The notes under the pieces were generated by a model. The model was not told the origin of the DNA. It made no database searches and was given only the letters and a program-made list of their open reading frames with translations. From assembly GCF_026210795.1 (NCBI RefSeq), contig NC_089451.1, forward strand, positions 2,836,001 to 2,900,000: a stretch of DNA of 64,000 bases. The letters are read 5' to 3'. Made by a program: the position numbers and the translations under genes. Of the stretch, positions 36,061 through 48,290 are shown piece after piece. The stretch is from Rhizophagus irregularis. Its lineage: Eukaryota; Glomeromycota; Glomeromycetes; Glomerales; Glomeraceae. Every line of letters begins with the position of its first letter. Position 1 is the first letter of the stretch.

Positions 36061-37236
36061 ATGGACTCCTTAGGTTCTAATCCCTATGATATTTATGATT
36101 GGTATGAGACTCTCAATGGTAAAACCGGCATCTTTGCAATAGCTGTGGTTATAATTTTTGTATCAATTATAATTATTACATTCATTGTACGAATCATTCA
36201 ATTTCCCCACCTTCGCCAACAAGTTATCAATTATTTCATTGCTGACTGCACTCAAAGCGCCCCCACAAGAATACTTAAGATGATCATTTTCTTGTTTCTT
36301 ACTGCCGGATTGGTAGGAGTAATTTATTTTAATGTTTATAAAATGGTTAATTATCCCCCAAAGTTATCTATGAGTTTGGAAGAAAATGATTCTTTTCCAT
36401 CTATGCTTTTTTGCCCAGTCTATAAAGACGCTAGTTTCGAAATTGTATCTGCAAATTATTATGAAAGTGTTTACAATATTAATAATAAAAATCCACTTGT
36501 TAATTTAATTGACTCGAAAGTTTTTCAGGATATTCCAGGAGATAATAGTGATTGTAAATTTTTTAATGGTACATTGTTCCCATCATTCTTGAAGAAAAAG
36601 AATTTTGCTGGAGGAGTTTATATACTAGTCTTTAATCGTTTCAATTCTTCCTCTGTTGTCATTTACATGGGTGATAACAACGTGGACTGGATAAACTTCA
36701 TTCCTCAAGGGAAAAAATTCAGTGATGTTGAATCTATAACATTACAAACAGAGGGTAGAAATTTTCAATATACAGAAACTCGTATTCGAGCCATAAATGG
36801 AACCATATATCGAAATTTCCAGATGTCCTTTAAAGGTAATCTTCTCACTACCACCGACGATACTGTTGGACTCATGATCAAAGCACCAGCACGTGTCACG
36901 ACAATGATTTTAAGGCCATCCCTTACACTAGTTGAACTTTTTAGTAACATTGGTGGTTATCTTAGCATCTGGGGAATTGTTGTATTTCTTTTTGGTCGTG
37001 GCAAGATGGACCCATTCGGATTTGTCTCACGCTTTGTATTCATAGAACAGGATAAAACGAAGCTTCTTAAAGAATTGAAGAAAATAAATTATGATAAAAG
37101 TATTAAACAAAATAAGATTGATATTGTTACCGAAACAAGTAATCTTGACGATCAAGTTGAATTAGAAAACCTGCTTGCGAAATACTATATTCACATGGAT
37201 TTCTATAAACATGCTGTCAAGACGTCCGACGTATAA
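36061..37236 (+). CDS. Multi-pass membrane protein, copy C (391 aa, intact)
   Basis: Intact single-exon paralogue. Hydrophobic segments lie at about 23-45, 73-92 and 295-312. After the second comes YPPKLSMSLEENDSFPSMLFCP. Two Cys (118, 165) and NGT/NSS sequons lie in the loop, and SNIGGYLSIWGIVVFLFG forms the third segment. The tail has KTKLLKELKKI, then DDQVELENLLAKYY and a terminal KTSDV, plausibly coiled-coil. The 'FPSMLFC' word after a membrane segment and 'IGGYLSLWG' before the last one recall the FPAVTxC and (D)IGGxxGLxxG motifs of the DEG/ENaC sodium-channel family. That family, however, has two membrane segments, and the rest of its signature Cys pattern is not evident. I offer this only as a hypothesis; 'unknown multi-pass membrane protein' is the safe call. 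Confidence 0.87.
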   Translation: MDSLGSNPYDIYDWYETLNGKTGIFAIAVVIIFVSIIIITFIVRIIQFPHLRQQVINYFIADCTQSAPTRILKMIIFLFLTAGLVGVIYFNVYKMVNYPPKLSMSLEENDSFPSMLFCPVYKDASFEIVSANYYESVYNINNKNPLVNLIDSKVFQDIPGDNSDCKFFNGTLFPSFLKKKNFAGGVYILVFNRFNSSSVVIYMGDNNVDWINFIPQGKKFSDVESITLQTEGRNFQYTETRIRAINGTIYRNFQMSFKGNLLTTTDDTVGLMIKAPARVTTMILRPSLTLVELFSNIGGYLSIWGIVVFLFGRGKMDPFGFVSRFVFIEQDKTKLLKELKKINYDKSIKQNKIDIVTETSNLDDQVELENLLAKYYIHMDFYKHAVKTSDV

Positions 37237-37311
37237 TAAATACAGTATAATAATAAGTTGTACATTAAGTATATTATATAACGTAGACTTTTGCAACATT
37301 TCTTTTTGTTT

Positions 37312-37945
37312 AAACGGATGCAAATCTGGATATCCAGATATCAATCCTAAATGTTAATCCGGATGGTAAAATCTGGATACTCATAAGATATTCACTGAAT
37401 TACTTAAAAATTTATTTATTCAAACTCATTTATAATTTATTGAATAATTACTGTATATTATAATTTGTATGTTTTTTATCATAGAAATCAAGAAACTGAA
37501 TTATTATTGTTATTTTCATCGCTATATTTTGACATTCATCAAAATTTAGGTTCTCAATATTATCATCTACTTCTATTATATTACATTTTTGGCTAGACAT
37601 ATTTATTTCATTACCTCGGTTTGTTCTATAAGAAATTTCTTTTATAGGCATTTTAGCTTAGAAATTTTAGAAATTGTTCCTTTTTTTTTCCTATATTGTT
37701 TCTTTTGTTTATGACAATTATGAAACATTGAAACATCTTGTATCTTTCAGCTTAGTTTTTTGCGAAATAATCAAAATTACCGTTAGAATATTTTATACTA
37801 ATAAATTTTATTATATCATGTTCTGAGATCCGGATTATATTCAGTGAATATCCTATTTTTCTCAAGCAAATCTGGATATCCTACTGAAAAGTGAACGGAT
37901 CCGATTTTCACTGAATAAGTCATTAGGATCATTCACCGGATCTAA
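37312..37945. repeat. 'Gatatccggat' repeat block, long form
   Basis: Homologue of 9757-10245 with the same starting and finishing words ('atccggatggtaaaatctgg', 'tcattcaccggatctaag'), ~150 bases longer. Absent from block A. A frame at 37448-37651 lies in it and is not supported. Confidence 0.5.
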
Positions 37946-38679
37946 GTATATTATTAATAATGTGACAAACTTTAATAAGTCAAGTCTGTTATTTCTCGTA
38001 TTATGGGTATTTAATTAGATTAATAAATTCCGTTAACGACGTTTATGATTAAATTGTCAGCGATCTCATATAACTGTGTCATGTGTCGTTAAATCACATG
38101 ATTTGTATTTCCATTCCGTCTAAAGATCTATCGTATGCTCCTGTTATTATCTTGGGCGTATATTGGAATAATTCAAATGCGACGTATTATAAATTTTCTC
38201 AGGTGATATTGTGTAGCTCCGAAGGTTACATGCTTAGACTGCTTACACAGAAGTTAAGACTTTCAAAATAAATATTATGCGTATCTTATATCTCATATTT
38301 ATATTTGGAGTTTGAGATATAAAATTGATTCGGGATATGGTTGAGTCCTGAGGAGAGCAGAAAGTTACTAGAAGCATTAAAATAAATGACTAAAATCAAA
38401 AACCGAAAGTATTTTACTAGATTTACTTTTTCTTTTCTGAAATTTAAATGAAGAAAATAAAATTCATTTATATTAAAATTATATCAAATGTTCAAAATTA
38501 TTAAAATTCGATTTTGTAAATTAAATTTTTTTATACAATAAATATTTAATATATAAAGTAAGTATCCATTATAATGTAAATAGCTACGGTCAGTGATGAA
38601 TGATGATCTTTTTTGAATGGTGATGATATGTTTGAAGCTGTTTTTTGTCTTGTTTGACAAACAAAAATATTCAGTTTTT

Positions 38680-39290
38680 TTAGAGTAAATCTGAATCTCG
38701 GACGGTTTTTTACTTATACTTTGACAAATTTTTGGTTCAAATTTATTCTTACCTGAGTTCTTGCGTTACTTGATTGACTCGACTTCAAACTATATCGACT
38801 CACGAGTCACGACTTTGAATAGAGGAAAAGGCTAGTCTTATTTCGAATTTAAGTAGAAAAAGATTAGTTTATAACAATAGAAATTTTTAGAAGTTAAATG
38901 TGATGAAAATAATTATCTTTTAAAGAAAAAAGCTTTTATTAAAATGGTTAAACATGAATTGTAGTACAAAAATGTGATATCCGCCTCAATAAGATTAATA
39001 ATAATAATATTAGTCTCTTTTAGACAAACCTAATAAGATAGACCTGACATGTGACTAAATTTGTTATATACAATACTAAGACGATGTAAAAATTACCCAA
39101 CTTGCTTTTCTGCACTGAGGTAACCCTACATTTAAGACTCTTTTAAACATTCTAAATATAACTAAATTTGTTAGTAATAAAATAAAATACATAAGAGAAA
39201 AATTGTTCCAAAAAATTAAACGGTATAAAAAAAAATCCCCTAGTACAGCATATCAGGCTTCTTTAATGATTCATCTTTCTTTTATAGTAG
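38680..39290. repeat. Start of a fourth, truncated block copy (D)
   Basis: 38786-38995 repeats the opening of blocks B and C ('cacgactttgaatagaggaa', 'aggctagtct', then 'gtgatgaaaataattat'). It stops near 39000, after which the sequence is unrelated. So the block unit once continued here. Confidence 0.6.
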
Positions 39291-39670
39291 CGCTTCTGCG
39301 GAAAGTTCTGGGACTCTGCCGGTCGATCACGTGATCGAATTGAAACTTGTCGAGATTCGGCATATGTCAAAAATTCAAAATCCTAAACCATTTGCCGAAA
39401 TCCCAAACATATTATCGATATACGGATATTCTACAAAACATAATACAAATTAATTTATCAAGAAGATAACTAACAAAATTAGTAAATAGTTTACTTAAAT
39501 AATTAATAATTTTAAATGGTTATGAAGTTATAAATAATTTAATAATCGTATACACTATACAGTACACGAATTATGTAAATAATTAAATACATAATTATGA
39601 ACAATTATCGCTGCTGTTTTCAGAATTCTGCTACCCCATGCAAATTACTTAATAATATAAAATTATTTGA

Positions 39671-39724
39671 TACAGGATGATTACTGAACAAAAACCGGAC
39701 AATATGTCCGGTAATCATCCTGTA
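39671..39724. repeat. 54-bp nested hairpin
   Basis: The outer arms TACAGGATGATTAC (39671-39684) and GTAATCATCCTGTA (39711-39724) are perfect. An inner palindrome CCGGACA-ata-TGTCCGG (39695-39711) nests inside. It is ~350 bases upstream of the MYND gene and could be a small element or a regulatory structure. Confidence 0.6.
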
Positions 39725-40075
39725 ATTATAATCATCCAATAATCACCCAGTAATCACAACACAAACAAAGAAATCTGAAACTGCAATAATATAAATGATC
39801 TGCGAAATGATCAACATAAAAAAAAAAAGAATCGTACTTTGGTGTAATAAAATTTGTAAGATTCATTACTCATTTCCTAATATGTATATCTATTAATTTC
39901 CTTTTTTGTAAACAAAAGACTTTGAGTAACTTGTAAAAGATTCCCGAACTTTTTTATTTGAATATTGAATTTTCTTCATTTTCTTTGTAAAAATAATTCT
40001 TATAGCGTTATTGTTATATTTACTGATACAACGACTTTTTAAATTTTTTATTTATAAATTTTTTTTTTATACATA

Positions 40076-41920
40076 ATGAATATATGTAACGTATGTCAGA
40101 AACCTTCTACAACCAAATGTTCAAAATGTCATCAAACATATTATTGCTCTAAAGAATGTCAAAAAAAAGATTGGAAACTTCACAAAAAATCTTGCGGAAA
40201 AAATGATGTTGCCGTACCAAATATTGCATCCGGTCCATTTTTACCTGGAATGTCAGAAATTTTAACTGATATGATGTTCAATATGGATATAGGTACTCCT
40301 TTGGAGAATTGGAACGTACCTGATTTCGGAAAAGAATATGCCATGAAATATCCACATGAAAATGATCGAATTAAGTTTCTTAATTCTGCTAGATCATCGC
40401 TTAAAGCTCTTCAAATCGTTGAAAAAGTATTTGATAATGATATTCCCAATTTACCTGATCCTAAAAAGCTTGCAAAAAGGTGGGGTGAATTATCAGAAAA
40501 TCTTATTAAATTTCTTAAGTCTCCAAGGAAATATGGTGACATTTTTACTGAGAAAACAAAGAGACCATATGTTGGAGATAAAGGAGTTGGCGCTCTAAGT
40601 TTTAGTAACATGCCAAAAGGATGTATATCGCTTGATCAAGGCAAAACTCATGTTGCTGTTGGTTTTGTAGATTTAGATTTACTTTTAAGAGCTAGAATTA
40701 TGCAAAACGATCATTCCGTGGAGCAACCAAATAAATTCATTGGTTATGAAGGATCCATTTTCGCTGTAGCAAAAACAAATGTGATAAAAGAAATGATGAT
40801 AGTAAAGGCGCCAATTCGGTCAATCATAGAAGTATGGTTTTCTACTGTATGGACGATAGAAACTTTAAAGCATTTTGAGAATGCTGTCAATATCGTCTTA
40901 CAATATGAAAATGCTCCAAATAATAAACCACCTAATCCCACAAAAAAAGAGATTCATCCAAAAGTTAGGTCATTGATTTCTCATTGGAAAAAGTCTATTG
41001 TAACACCAAAATCTCGACAAGAAGCTCATAAACTCTGGGTAAAAACTTTTAATTCGGAAAATGCTACACTTACTATTATAGCTAACCTTATTGAACCACG
41101 AGATCGTGTTCAAGCCGTACGACATATCCTTACTGGAGAGTTTCCACTTATGGATGATCAACAAGAGAAAAATTTATTCGCAAGCATTACAATGTTTAAT
41201 TGTAATGATGGAATTTCCCCACATTCAGCAAGTGAATTTATGTTTCAAATGATGCCAATGGATGCCATTTTACCCCAAAATAAACGTAAAGAGACTCCCT
41301 TCTTGAATGCAATTTACAATTTCCTTGAAGACGCAATCACAAAAATTTTTACTTGGTTATCACCGCCTGTGGGAAAAACTGAAGCAATAGAAATTTATTT
41401 GCATTATCAAACAGTCAACAATGATAATTCTGAATTACTAGCCTCGATTCGTCAATTAGATCCATGGACAATATCCTGGAGTAATATTTGTGATTACTTT
41501 TACCCACATGATTTTCACAGTTTGCTTCGAGCATGTTCAGGAGAAAATACAGTTCATATATTGACTTCAATGAATTGGGTCACAGAAGTCTTTGGTGCAC
41601 ATATCATGGAATATGATAGTAAAATTCGTCGCAAAATTTTTATTGAAGCACAAAACATGATTTCAATGACTGGAAAATATAAGGACCCATCTGGATATTT
41701 CCGACATACCAAGGTTATCGCACATCCATATAATATAGGTGATATGGGTGCGACATTGATGGTGAAGGATAGTTGGCAAGATTACTTTTTCAAAGGACAA
41801 GATTTGAATATTGGCGAAGTTTCATTCGTACCATATTCTCATACACACAAAACTCATACGCTCTTGAATATTTATTTTACGTTTAATAAAAAGATTAATG
41901 CTTATACTGGTTACGAGTAG
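40076..41920 (+). CDS. MYND-type zinc-finger protein (614 aa)
   Basis: Single exon from ATG 40076 to TAG. Residues 4-40 are a complete MYND finger with all eight ligands: C4, C7, C15, C18, C24, C28, H36 and C40. MYND fingers bind two zinc ions and mediate protein-protein contacts. The next ~570 residues contain no other domain I can name. Notable pieces are an acidic-hydrophobic start (PFLPGMSEILTDMMFNMD), a region with SWSNICDYFYP, and a C-terminus with HTHKTHTLL. There is no SET-domain signature, so a SMYD-type methyltransferase is unlikely. The combination of an N-terminal MYND with a long unknown fungal domain is common in expanded fungal MYND families. No signal peptide or membrane segment is evident. 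The ATG is preceded by a long T-run and an ACATA context. Confidence 0.88.
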   Translation: MNICNVCQKPSTTKCSKCHQTYYCSKECQKKDWKLHKKSCGKNDVAVPNIASGPFLPGMSEILTDMMFNMDIGTPLENWNVPDFGKEYAMKYPHENDRIKFLNSARSSLKALQIVEKVFDNDIPNLPDPKKLAKRWGELSENLIKFLKSPRKYGDIFTEKTKRPYVGDKGVGALSFSNMPKGCISLDQGKTHVAVGFVDLDLLLRARIMQNDHSVEQPNKFIGYEGSIFAVAKTNVIKEMMIVKAPIRSIIEVWFSTVWTIETLKHFENAVNIVLQYENAPNNKPPNPTKKEIHPKVRSLISHWKKSIVTPKSRQEAHKLWVKTFNSENATLTIIANLIEPRDRVQAVRHILTGEFPLMDDQQEKNLFASITMFNCNDGISPHSASEFMFQMMPMDAILPQNKRKETPFLNAIYNFLEDAITKIFTWLSPPVGKTEAIEIYLHYQTVNNDNSELLASIRQLDPWTISWSNICDYFYPHDFHSLLRACSGENTVHILTSMNWVTEVFGAHIMEYDSKIRRKIFIEAQNMISMTGKYKDPSGYFRHTKVIAHPYNIGDMGATLMVKDSWQDYFFKGQDLNIGEVSFVPYSHTHKTHTLLNIYFTFNKKINAYTGYE

Positions 41921-42199
41921 ATACTAGTTAATTAATTTCTATGGACGTTCAATTTTTTGTTCTATTTTATCTGTAATTAACTTTACTATAGTAACTTTTT
42001 GATTTACAAAATATTTTTTTTTAAATGTTATAGGTATATTTAATTTATTATTAGAAATTATACATTTTATTTTTTAAATTATTTCCTAACATTGAATAAA
42101 ATAAGCTTTCCAAATCTTCAATATAAATAGTTGTAAAGTCATTTCAACAATTACCAGGTATATATCATGCCGACACTTATAGAACTGAATATAAAGACG

Positions 42200-44466
42200 C
42201 GAATTGTGTAATCATATATTAATCTAAGGAAAAAACTGGTATATTTTGATTATTTTGCCTGCATTATAAATTTTTGACCGGATTAAAAGTTATCTCACAA
42301 ATATCCATCTATCATTTGTTTCATATAAGAAGTACAGTACCGAAAATCTTATTCTTTTGGAGGGAACTCTTTCTGATGATCATTCCGACCAAAATTTTTG
42401 AGGAAAGAAAATATCGTTTTAACAAGGAGTGTATTAATAAAACCCTTAAAAATAACCACAAAAATGGAGTCAGCATACAATTTTACAGAATATAGATATA
42501 GGTTTCTCAAAGACGTTAAAGAAGCCTTTTGTGCAGGCCCCATAGACATTATATATCGGTCAGGAAGAGCGAAGAGGAATAACAACCTCAACAAAATGGA
42601 ATAAAACTTCTTGGTGCCAATACAGAAGGTCATAGTACACGAAAAAGAAACAATACAGGACATAGTCCTAAGGTATGCTAACACCTCCTACGAAGTTTAT
42701 AAAGACGAAACGCAAAGGCTCCCAAGAGATTGAAGAGAAAATTCAGAAATTCAGCTTTGGCTGTGGGAGGCGCAGCAAAAAATCAATAGATTGTCATGTG
42801 AGTTAGATAAAACAGGAAAAGAGGCGAAAAGACGGGAACGAATTATATCAGAGAAAAATGAGCGAATTAGGAAAGTTTTGAAAGAAGTTGAGACAACGAG
42901 GGCTGAACTAAAAACAGTAAAGGATGTCGGCAAAAAGCAAGATGATCAACCTATAAAATCAAAAAAAGGTAACCGATCATCAAAAAAGAAAAAACGGGAG
43001 CTGATCTTGGAAATACCAGTTTTACCTGCCGATCACAAGAGAAGGAGGCACATGACTTGTTTTTCTACGATATACTGAAATATTGGAAGGAAGAGGACAT
43101 AAGAAGAAACCTGTTGAAAATAGGAAAAGTTTTCAGAATCCAGATTAGGAACAATTCAAATACAAATCCGTAAAAGCAAAAATACTTTTGAATGAGAAGT
43201 GTGAGATGGCCTTTTCGGTATTGGTATTGAAAAACATTTCATCATGTGGTATGACGCGAAGATTGGATTAAAAGGATGACAAGATAGAGACAAGTGCCAG
43301 CTAGTCAGGGACTTAACCAAAGAGGAGATGGAAGAACTAAAGAACGGAAGCCAATATGACTTCACAAAAAAAACTGCAACAAAAAACCAACGCGGCGTTT
43401 ATCAAAATTATCAAAATTATCAAAATTACACAAAATTGGAAAGTAATAGGATACTTTAATAACCAAACCACAATGGAAAAAGCAGTGGAAAGTTCTATAG
43501 AGGAGAAAGACATCTCAAAGATTTGGATGGTTAGAAATGCTAAGACGATTTATAAAAGTGGAAAACGGAACGTAGAAAATGAGATCAACAAGAAAGACAA
43601 GAAAGAAAGTAAAGTGAAGAAAATGAGTAAGGAAGGAACTATTCAATCATTAACATTCACTTTAAGGGAGGATAATGTCCCATCACCACAGACGCCGCTG
43701 AAAAGAATTTATATGGGGCTCTCAAATATGGTGACAAGAAAGGGACGACAAATAGGAAGTATAATCACGAATGATGATGGTAGTCCACGAAAAGATGAAG
43801 ATGTTGTGAAGACGATCCAAAGATGGCGTTGGAGAGAGAAACAACAAAGAGATACTGATAGCGAGAAGAGTGATAATAAGATAGGTCTTGCGAGTTTAGG
43901 AAATCTAGAAGCAGCACCTCTGAAACGCGACAATGTCACACCCGACGAAGTCGTTAAGATCATCAAAGATATGAGAGCGGAACAAAAGATTAAGTGCACT
44001 CCATATCAAGCATCTAATAACAAATTATCGAGGAAAAATTGGAGGAATTGCAATCAATTTTTTTGGAAAAAGATAATGAGATGGAATGGAAAAGGATCAA
44101 TGGAGAGGCTATACAATGAATAAAAAATGAACATAACTTGACGCCACAAAACGTCAAGCAATGGGCATTAAAAACAAATAATTTCATGTTGTTAGGCTAA
44201 AAAATTATCAGCGTAGCAGAGCAAAGCAAGATCTTACAAGAATATACTACGATTAATGAAGGTTGCGTGAAACGGTTGAAGGACGAAAATTGGAGAACCG
44301 ACGCAAAAGAAATTGGAGAGAAACGCCCGGTTCCCGAAATACCTTCACCAAAAGAATATGGAAATTTACAAGAAAAGGATGAAAGAAGAAAGAGAAGACT
44401 AGAAGAAAATAAAAATGAAGAAGTTGATCTCGAGCATATTGAATCGAAGTCACGTGATTTCACGTA
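42200..44466 (+). pseudogene. GC-richer decayed coding block, charged protein, unknown
   Basis: About 2.2 kb stands out by codon-like composition and higher GC than its flanks. Plus-strand frames follow one another with breaks: 42398-42604 (KMESAYNFTEYRYRFLKDV), 42791-43078 (Lys/Glu-rich, SKKGNRSSKKKKREL), 43356-44123 (NWKVIGYFNNQTTMEKAVE, then GLASLGNLEAAPLKRDNVTPDEVV), and 44267-44463 (EIGEKRPVPEIPSPKEYGN then EENKNEEVDLEHIESK), joined by a bridge read in a third frame (KNEHNLTPQNVKQWALKTNN) that has stops. The charged low-complexity stretches and 'WKVIGYFNNQ' recall gag-like or ORF1 proteins of fungal retroelements, but no RT, integrase or zinc knuckle is visible. A dead retroelement ORF or host gene are both possible. 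Confidence 0.4.
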
Positions 44467-46272
44467 AAAAATTTTTTCCGATAATAAATTTTAACAATAT
44501 GCTTAGAATAATATATAAACATTCAGAACATTTGTTACTTTATAGATTAGATAATTTCATTTAGAGATAGGCTGAGAAGACGATCAGGCTGTTTTTAACG
44601 AATTACTTTAGCAACATCTAGATGTTTTCTATAAACAGTTTTATTTTTAGATGGAATTTATTTTTTCTTTTTCGAAGATAGGAGATTTTCTTTGGTTAGG
44701 TCAATTTATTTAGTATTAGTTTAGTTTAGGTTTAAAAAGGGAGATATAGGTATAGTATTTATTTTATATTTTTTGTTTTTGTGCTTTTATTTGGATCAGA
44801 ATACTCTGTTATAGGGGGGGTTTCTTGTATGCAAGGACCTACTATAGGTGTCTTACGATGTAGAATACGATTATAAAAATCCTAATAAAGACGCGTTACA
44901 GTTTAAAAAAAAAATATAAGTACAGTACCTCGTCACACATGCATTCTTCAATGCTACAGTATGAGATTTAAAATTTCAACTATTTTAACAATATATTAAA
45001 ACAATCCTTATTTTATCGTTTATTATTACAATTATTGGTATTAAATCGAGGATCATCAATAGATGGATATTTCTTGTGAAAGCAATAATGTACTTAATAA
45101 TTATTACTTGCTTTAATGAATAATAAAATAGATAGATACAATTAGTATGATTTATTCGACTTTAATTATAAAATATAATTTATATTTTAGAAATTCTATA
45201 TGAAGACTGGACTAAATCTTTAAATGATAAAAATATAGATCCGGATTTCTTATCTTCTTACTTGTAGGATATTTTTTTTTAAAAAAAAAATAATAATAAT
45301 TTTTTGTACCATTAAATAACAAATTTGCATTTTTAAAAAATTGAAACTATGTCATGTATAATATTTTTATTACTAAATTTGCAAATTGATAGAATACAAA
45401 TTATATTTACCGATAAATCATTAATAAATGTACCAATTTGATTCTTGATTCTACCCTAGTTTGGAAATAAAAAGGTAAGAATGCCTTACACGTAAATGGA
45501 CAATGAAACAATTAAGATTTATTTGAAAATAAAAAAGATAAAACATTTAACAAGCAAGGATGTTATATTATCATAAGAACACATTCAGGCTGTTTAATGA
45601 AATAAATGGGAATCTATCTTGTTAAGTTGAACCAAGGCGAGCCTGAAAATTCAAATCACGTCCAGTTCACATATTAATCGGGTTCATCTGGATCGCACTT
45701 CTACTAGAGAGTCCCCACAAAGAAGAAAAGAAATAAACATTAGTAACGTTTACTAACATTCCAGATAAAAATATCAGCGTTTATGAAAATATATATTGAA
45801 CTTATCATTATTTATCCATATCGATGATATACTACTTGACAACATCAAAGATTTAACTTAAACTTTATTTATTTAGTCAATTGCTATGATACAAAGTATA
45901 CTAATAACGAAACAAAAATATAACAAAGTAACTTATGTTACATTAAATAGTAATTCCACCCATAAATTTTAACCACTCTTCGATATCCGGATTGACCAAC
46001 ACCTCTATACCAAAGGACAAGATATAAAAAGAAAATATTGATACGTTGTTAATTATGAAAAGAAAAGAATTATAACTTAACAAAGCCATTGAAATAAAAT
46101 AGGTACATTTAGCAAATCCTCCTTTACATTATTAATTAGGGATTTGTCACAACATTATAGTTCACTATGCACATGACTTTCGAGTTTTTTGAGTTTCCTG
46201 ATTTATACTATACAGCGAAAAAATTATTGTAAAAAAGGCAAAAATTATCACAATTTCCCATTTTCCGATATA
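44467..46272. other. Gene-free spacer
   Basis: No supported gene. A G-run (GGGGGGG) lies at about 44814. Only the 3' flank of the BTB-TLDc gene is placed at its right end. Confidence 0.5.
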
Positions 46273-48156
46273 TCATGACTTTATTACATAAATTATAAAA
46301 AAAATACAAAAAAGAATAAAATAAATGAAACTCATTAATTCAACTTGGTCAGGAACTTTAACGTTAACCCGAAAAGGAGCAACTTTTTCATCGATTTTAT
46401 CCTTATACTTTTCAAGTAATAAATTTAACAGAATGACTGATAATAACAATGCAAGACAAAAACAAATTAATTGTAGTTCAATACTAATATTTATGCCAAT
46501 AATATATAGTATAAAAAGTAAGAAAAATAGCAGGAAGGAAGCCAATGCACCACATATTAAAATGACCAATAATAAATTGAAAAGACACAATGTTATAATA
46601 AATAGAAAAAATAGAAAAATCATCACATGCAACTTCACAATAAATGCAATAAATTGAAACATTTTATGAGAAAATCCCTTATCAACTTGAAATACTTCGT
46701 ATTCTTCTATTTCAAAAATTTCTCCATTAATGATTTTCTTTTCATAAGAGTGCTGCTTGCTTTCACAAATGACATTAAAATTATTTGAAGGTTTTAATGG
46801 TTTGATACACAAATCTTGTAAACCAAAACAGGGTCCTTTATTTTTACACCAAATAATCGCTTCTTCTTTAGAGGAAATTCGGCTTAAAATGGGAAATTTT
46901 TGATTTGTTAATGAAAATATAAAACTATTTGATGCCTTGCATTTATAATCATTATAAAAATCTTGATTATGAGATAATAGACGTGATGTTTCATTTTCTT
47001 CTATTTTGATGCTACGCCATTCTAATGGATTATATCCGCCAATTATCTCTCCTGAATTGCGAATCTTAATGATGATAACTGTTGATTCCTTATTATCACA
47101 ATTCTTATGAAAATTATTAATTCCAAAACCATCTCTACTAGCGCGATAAATAAGTTTAAATTTAGAAGGTAAATCTTTATAATTATTATAAGGTGTTCGT
47201 TTCTTATGGACCCAACTTGCTATTAATGCTGCATCTTTAGCATTAATAATATTAGAGTCAAATGGATATCCTCTTAATGGTAAAACATCAAATGAAAGTT
47301 TGGAGGTAGGATCTAAAAAATATTGTAAAACTTCTTCATCAAGACCATCTGGTAGAATATCTTTAAAGTGGCGTGTAGCTTTTGTATATTCATTAGGTGA
47401 CATACTAAAAAATCGAATGTGAGGAATACAATTGCGTAAAGTATTTTTTAGACCCACGAAATTCTTTGATGTCCATTTAGTTAAATCATCATCAGAAATA
47501 GAATCAGTATTTTTAATTCCCCATTTAATTAAATATTTCCAAATTTTAATTTCTTTTAATACAAGGTCATCACTTTTCAAAAGCTGAATAAGTTGAACTT
47601 CTTTAATTTTTGAGAAATCCTCTGATTCAAAAATAATTATAGGATTTCTATATATTATTCCTAATGCAAAATTATATAAATTGGTAAAACGATCGTGTTG
47701 CAAAGCTGTAATAATTTCTTTTGGTTTCCAATTCAATTTATTATCAAGAAATCGATTTTCAAGTTGTTGATAAACTTCAAGTAATTTAAGCTCATCGGCA
47801 GCAATGATAACATCCATAAGATTAATTCCATTATTTTCAACTGAAAGTATCCCTTTATAAATATGCCTATTCCCAATTATATTTTAAAAAATATTAGTTT
47901 GTTGTCAGTATTAAATTGTTTTTACAAATACCATAAATATCATTAAAAAATAAACTTACTTTATAAGAACTTCAAATACCAAGGGTGAAATATTAGGTTT
48001 ATAAAAAATGATTATTCCATCTTCTTTCTTTACCCATCGTGAAGACAACGCATTTTTAAAATAAATTGACTTCGAAGACAAGATTGTCGAATGTGCTTTA
48101 AATTCTTCAATATTTGGTTCCTTGCCAACTATAATTTTTACGTCATAATCTTCCAT
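46273..48156 (-). CDS. BTB-BACK-TLDc protein with C-terminal membrane tail (596 aa)
   Basis: Exon 1 is 48156-47960 and exon 2 is 47866-46273. The donor GTAAGT and acceptor AATAG join as FEVLIK-HIYKGILS in phase, and the sum is 597 codons. The start is the ATG at 48156 (MEDYDVKIIVGKEP), since the frame farther upstream has only a TTG. BTB: residues ~1-85 with FKAHSTILSSKSIYFKNALSS. BACK-like: ~90-210. TLDc: ~270-415 with LIYRASRDGFGINNFHKNCD and GEIIGGYNPLEW. After EEYEVFQVD, where the broken paralogue at 11027 ends, about 130 extra residues hold four or five hydrophobic helices (LHVMIFLFFLFIITLCLFNL and others). The paralogue's end suggests a gained tail that would anchor the protein in a membrane. 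TLDc proteins are linked to stress resistance and V-ATPase regulation; BTB domains bind cullin-3. Confidence 0.85.
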
Positions 48157-48290
48157 TATTTTCAAGTAAATTTGAAAAAATCAAAAGATATTGGATTACC
48201 TATACATGTAAAAAAAAAAAAAAAAAATTTTTTAACGTAACATGCAAGTACATTATCACGAGGACCATCTCAGATTTATTTGGAAATAAA

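Noticed and set aside
40356-40598. Overlapping frames within the MYND gene on both strands
   Set aside because: Shadows of the 614-aa coding sequence, which has the zinc ligands.
46325-46657. 110-codon plus-strand frame
   Set aside because: Antisense shadow of the membrane tail of the BTB-TLDc gene.
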